Source of the DNA: Halomonas eurihalina
GTDB lineage: Bacteria; Pseudomonadota; Gammaproteobacteria; Pseudomonadales; Halomonadaceae
DNA length: 64,000 nt
Direction: 5' to 3'
Assembly: GCF_008274785.1 (NCBI RefSeq)
Contig: NZ_VTPU01000007.1
Location: 146,984 to 210,983, forward strand
The notes below the pieces were generated by a model. It saw only the letters and a program-made list of their open reading frames with translations. It was not told where the DNA came from and did no database searches. This document shows positions 62,659 to 64,000 of this stretch, piece by piece. The position numbers were made by a program, and so were the translations under genes. Positions within the stretch are counted from its first letter, which is position 1; the number at the start of each line of letters is the position of its first letter.

Positions 62659-63048
62659 ATGGATGCCCAGACCCTCGTCGACGAGCGTGGCGAATTATGG
62701 CTGGCGCTGGCGCCCCTGTGGCTGGAGCGGGAACCCAAGGAGACCGACTACGCTCGTATGGTCGAGGTCATCCAGCGTCACGACCTCAGCGTGCAGGAGC
62801 TGGAGTGGGTCTTCCGCCTGGAGCTGGCGCCGGTGCTCTCCCGCCAGCAGATGTCCGTGGCAAGCGAGTGGCGCCACTTCGACGACCACAAGCTGATGCG
62901 GCTGCTGGTGGCCCATAACCTGCGGCTCAAGGGCTGGCGGCGCAAGACCTGGGCGCTGTTTTCGGGCCTGACCACCATGATGGCCCGCCACCGCTGGAAC
63001 GAACTGATGGAGCGGGTGTTGATTGCACGGGGCGAAGTGCCTTCCTAG
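62659..63048 (+). CDS. Conserved hypothetical protein, 129 residues
   Basis: From ATG 62659, preceded by AGGAGACCGCCA. Mainly helical: [55 protein letters not shown], then a basic region ([14 protein letters not shown]) and [16 protein letters not shown] recall similar small proteins in Pseudomonas and Halomonas (one is catalogued as DUF7079), but the match is not certain. It is divergent from fabV, with the shared region 62461-62658. Confidence 0.75.
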   Translation: MDAQTLVDERGELWLALAPLWLEREPKETDYARMVEVIQRHDLSVQELEWVFRLELAPVLSRQQMSVASEWRHFDDHKLMRLLVAHNLRLKGWRRKTWALFSGLTTMMARHRWNELMERVLIARGEVPS

Positions 63049-63095
63049 CCTCCTAAACCACTGGTCTGGCGACGCCTACCTCCCAGCGCTTTTAC

Positions 63096-63124
63096 ATGTA
63101 CACAAAACAGACACCTATGTACAC
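63096..63124. promoter_or_regulatory. Two direct ATGTACAC sites before the TetR gene
   Basis: ATGTACAC at 63096-63103 and again at 63117-63124, 21 bp apart (two helical turns), each centred on the palindrome TGTACA. They lie about 65-95 bases upstream of the TetR start at 63190 and may be its own operator or that of another regulator. Confidence 0.55.
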
Positions 63125-63189
63125 TAGGCTCTTCATGCGCACGACCCAGTTCGTGCCCTTCGCTTTCCTGGACACGCGAGGCCTGCTCG

Positions 63190-63828
63190 ATGCCATCCGC
63201 CGACAACCGCAACACCAAGTGGAAGGGGTCTCGTGATGCCTGGTTGGATGCGGCCTTTGAGCTTTTGCTCGAATCTGGCGTCGACAGTGTGCGCATTCTG
63301 CCGCTGGCCAAGCGCCTCGAGTTGTCACGCACGAGTTTCTACTGGTTCTTCAAGGATCGCGAAGCGCTACTGCACGCCCTCATCGAGCGCTGGCGCCAGA
63401 AGAACACCCAAGGGCTGGTCGGCCAGACACAAGCCTATGCCGAGACCATCACCGAGGCGATTCTCAACGTCTTCGACTGCTGGCTGGACCCGGCATTGTT
63501 CGACTCCCAGTTGGAGTTCGCCATCCGCAGCTGGGCGCTACAATCGCCGGACGTTTCTCAGGCCATTGAACAAGCCGATGAAACGCGCATCGAAGCGCTG
63601 ACACAGATGTTCGTACGTTTCGGCTACGAACCACTGGCCGCCAATGTTCGCGGCCGCACTATCTACCTGACCCAGATCGGCTATATTTCCCTTAACTGTC
63701 AGGAAACGCTGGAACTTCGCATGCAGCGAATTCCCTCATATGTAGAGATCTTCACCGGGCAACCACCACAAGCCCACGACCTGCGCCGCTTCCACGCACG
63801 ACACGCCTACACACCACAAGACGGCTGA
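63190..63828 (+). CDS. TetR/AcrR family regulator, convergent with etfA
   Basis: 212 residues. HTH at about 33-60: VRILPLAKRLELSRTSFYWFFKDREALLHALIERWRQKN. The N-terminal lead (NTKWKGSRDAWLDAAFELLLESG) and the FKDREALL segment are like regulators that flank dimethylglycine/sarcosine and electron-transfer-flavoprotein genes in related bacteria, but the target is not shown here. GAGG lies eight bases before ATG 63190. Direct ATGTACAC repeats upstream are possible binding sites. Confidence 0.9.
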   Translation: MPSADNRNTKWKGSRDAWLDAAFELLLESGVDSVRILPLAKRLELSRTSFYWFFKDREALLHALIERWRQKNTQGLVGQTQAYAETITEAILNVFDCWLDPALFDSQLEFAIRSWALQSPDVSQAIEQADETRIEALTQMFVRFGYEPLAANVRGRTIYLTQIGYISLNCQETLELRMQRIPSYVEIFTGQPPQAHDLRRFHARHAYTPQDG

Positions 63829-63861
63829 CACAGCGCCCCATCGCCATGACGCGGACACAAC

Positions 63862-63894
63862 AATGCCGGTAACAGGCTCGTGATTACCGGCATT
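63862..63894. terminator. Hairpin between convergent tetR and etfA genes
   Basis: AATGCCGGTAA / TTACCGGCATT, perfect 11-base arms, 11-base loop. Probably ends both transcripts; the T-rich tail is modest. Confidence 0.65.
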
Positions 63895-63901
63895 CTCATC
63901 T

Positions 63902-64000
63902 CTACAGCTTCTGCTCGAGTTCAGGCAGCGCCTCGAACAAGTCAGCGACCAATCCATAATCGGCCACCTGGAAGATCGGCGCCTCCTCGTCCTTGTTGAT
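63902..64000 (-). CDS. etfA: Electron transfer flavoprotein alpha subunit, 3' end only
   Basis: The window ends inside this gene; the last 32 codons and stop (TAG, 63904-63902 on the plus side) are present. The residues [20 protein letters not shown], then [12 protein letters not shown], are the FAD-binding C-terminal segment of EtfA. EtfAB carries electrons from acyl-CoA or dimethylglycine-type dehydrogenases to the quinone pool. The rest of the gene lies beyond base 64000. Convergent with the TetR gene. Confidence 0.92.
   Translation of the reverse strand: MNKDEEAPIFQVADYGLVADLFEALPELEQKL

Overview
The window is high-GC DNA from what looks like a moderately halophilic gammaproteobacterium of the Halomonas/Chromohalobacter group. 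The evidence is a TrkH-type potassium transporter, an NhaD sodium/proton antiporter, a betaine-type binding protein, a complete-looking arginine succinyltransferase (ast/aru) operon except for astE, FabV, OmpW, and many LysR/TetR/AraC regulators. This assignment is inferred from gene content, not from a marker gene. I see no rRNA, tRNA, CRISPR array, transposase or integrase.

Layout. 0-9.7 kb: small housekeeping and detoxification genes (DUF2938, VOC, MocR regulator, MoaF-like, MFS pump with divergent TetR and twin operators, MerR-TipAS regulator, SDR, NfsA, OmpW). 9.7-13.1 kb: a minus-strand unit of TetR, sodium:solute symporter and amidohydrolase. 13.4-14.4 kb: a conspicuously AT-rich islet with a YdhR-like and a GFA-like gene. 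14.5-18.7 kb: an apparent catabolic cluster of betaine-type binding protein, DddP-like M24 protein and HalD/BesD-like iron/2-oxoglutarate oxygenase, with a divergent LysR. 18.7-23.7 kb: a second cluster of LysR and a divergent operon for aldehyde dehydrogenase, Fe-alcohol dehydrogenase and an enolase-superfamily dehydratase. 23.8-28.6 kb: TrkH, DUF1499, YbaK, TSUP exporter and an NAD-binding reductase. 28.7-30.7 kb: class A beta-lactamase with a divergent AmpR-like LysR.

30.7-42.9 kb: ArfB, a DUF899/HTH/beta-propeller group, nucleotidyltransferase-GNAT-LysE, a truncated VOC remnant, AqpZ, DMT pump with nitroreductase and divergent MarR, a small secreted protein whose Shine-Dalgarno lies in a hairpin, CorA and DUF3581. 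43.0-52.0 kb: NhaD, a tightly overlapping TRIC/DUF3541/DUF4153 operon, NfeD-stomatin, ZapE and DUF808. 52.1-58.4 kb: astC-aruF-aruG-astD-astB for arginine breakdown. 58.5-64 kb: two GlxA-type AraC regulators, a cysteine hydrolase, FabV, a TetR regulator and the 3' end of etfA.

The best candidate for an undescribed system is the 14.5-18.7 kb cluster. Its binding protein has a tryptophan-rich betaine-type pocket. It sits beside a DddP relative that keeps the metal centre but has lost the proposed catalytic Asp, and beside a HalD/BesD-type enzyme with the hydroxylase HxD motif. Together these suggest uptake and oxidative breakdown of an osmolyte or modified amino acid that I cannot name from sequence.
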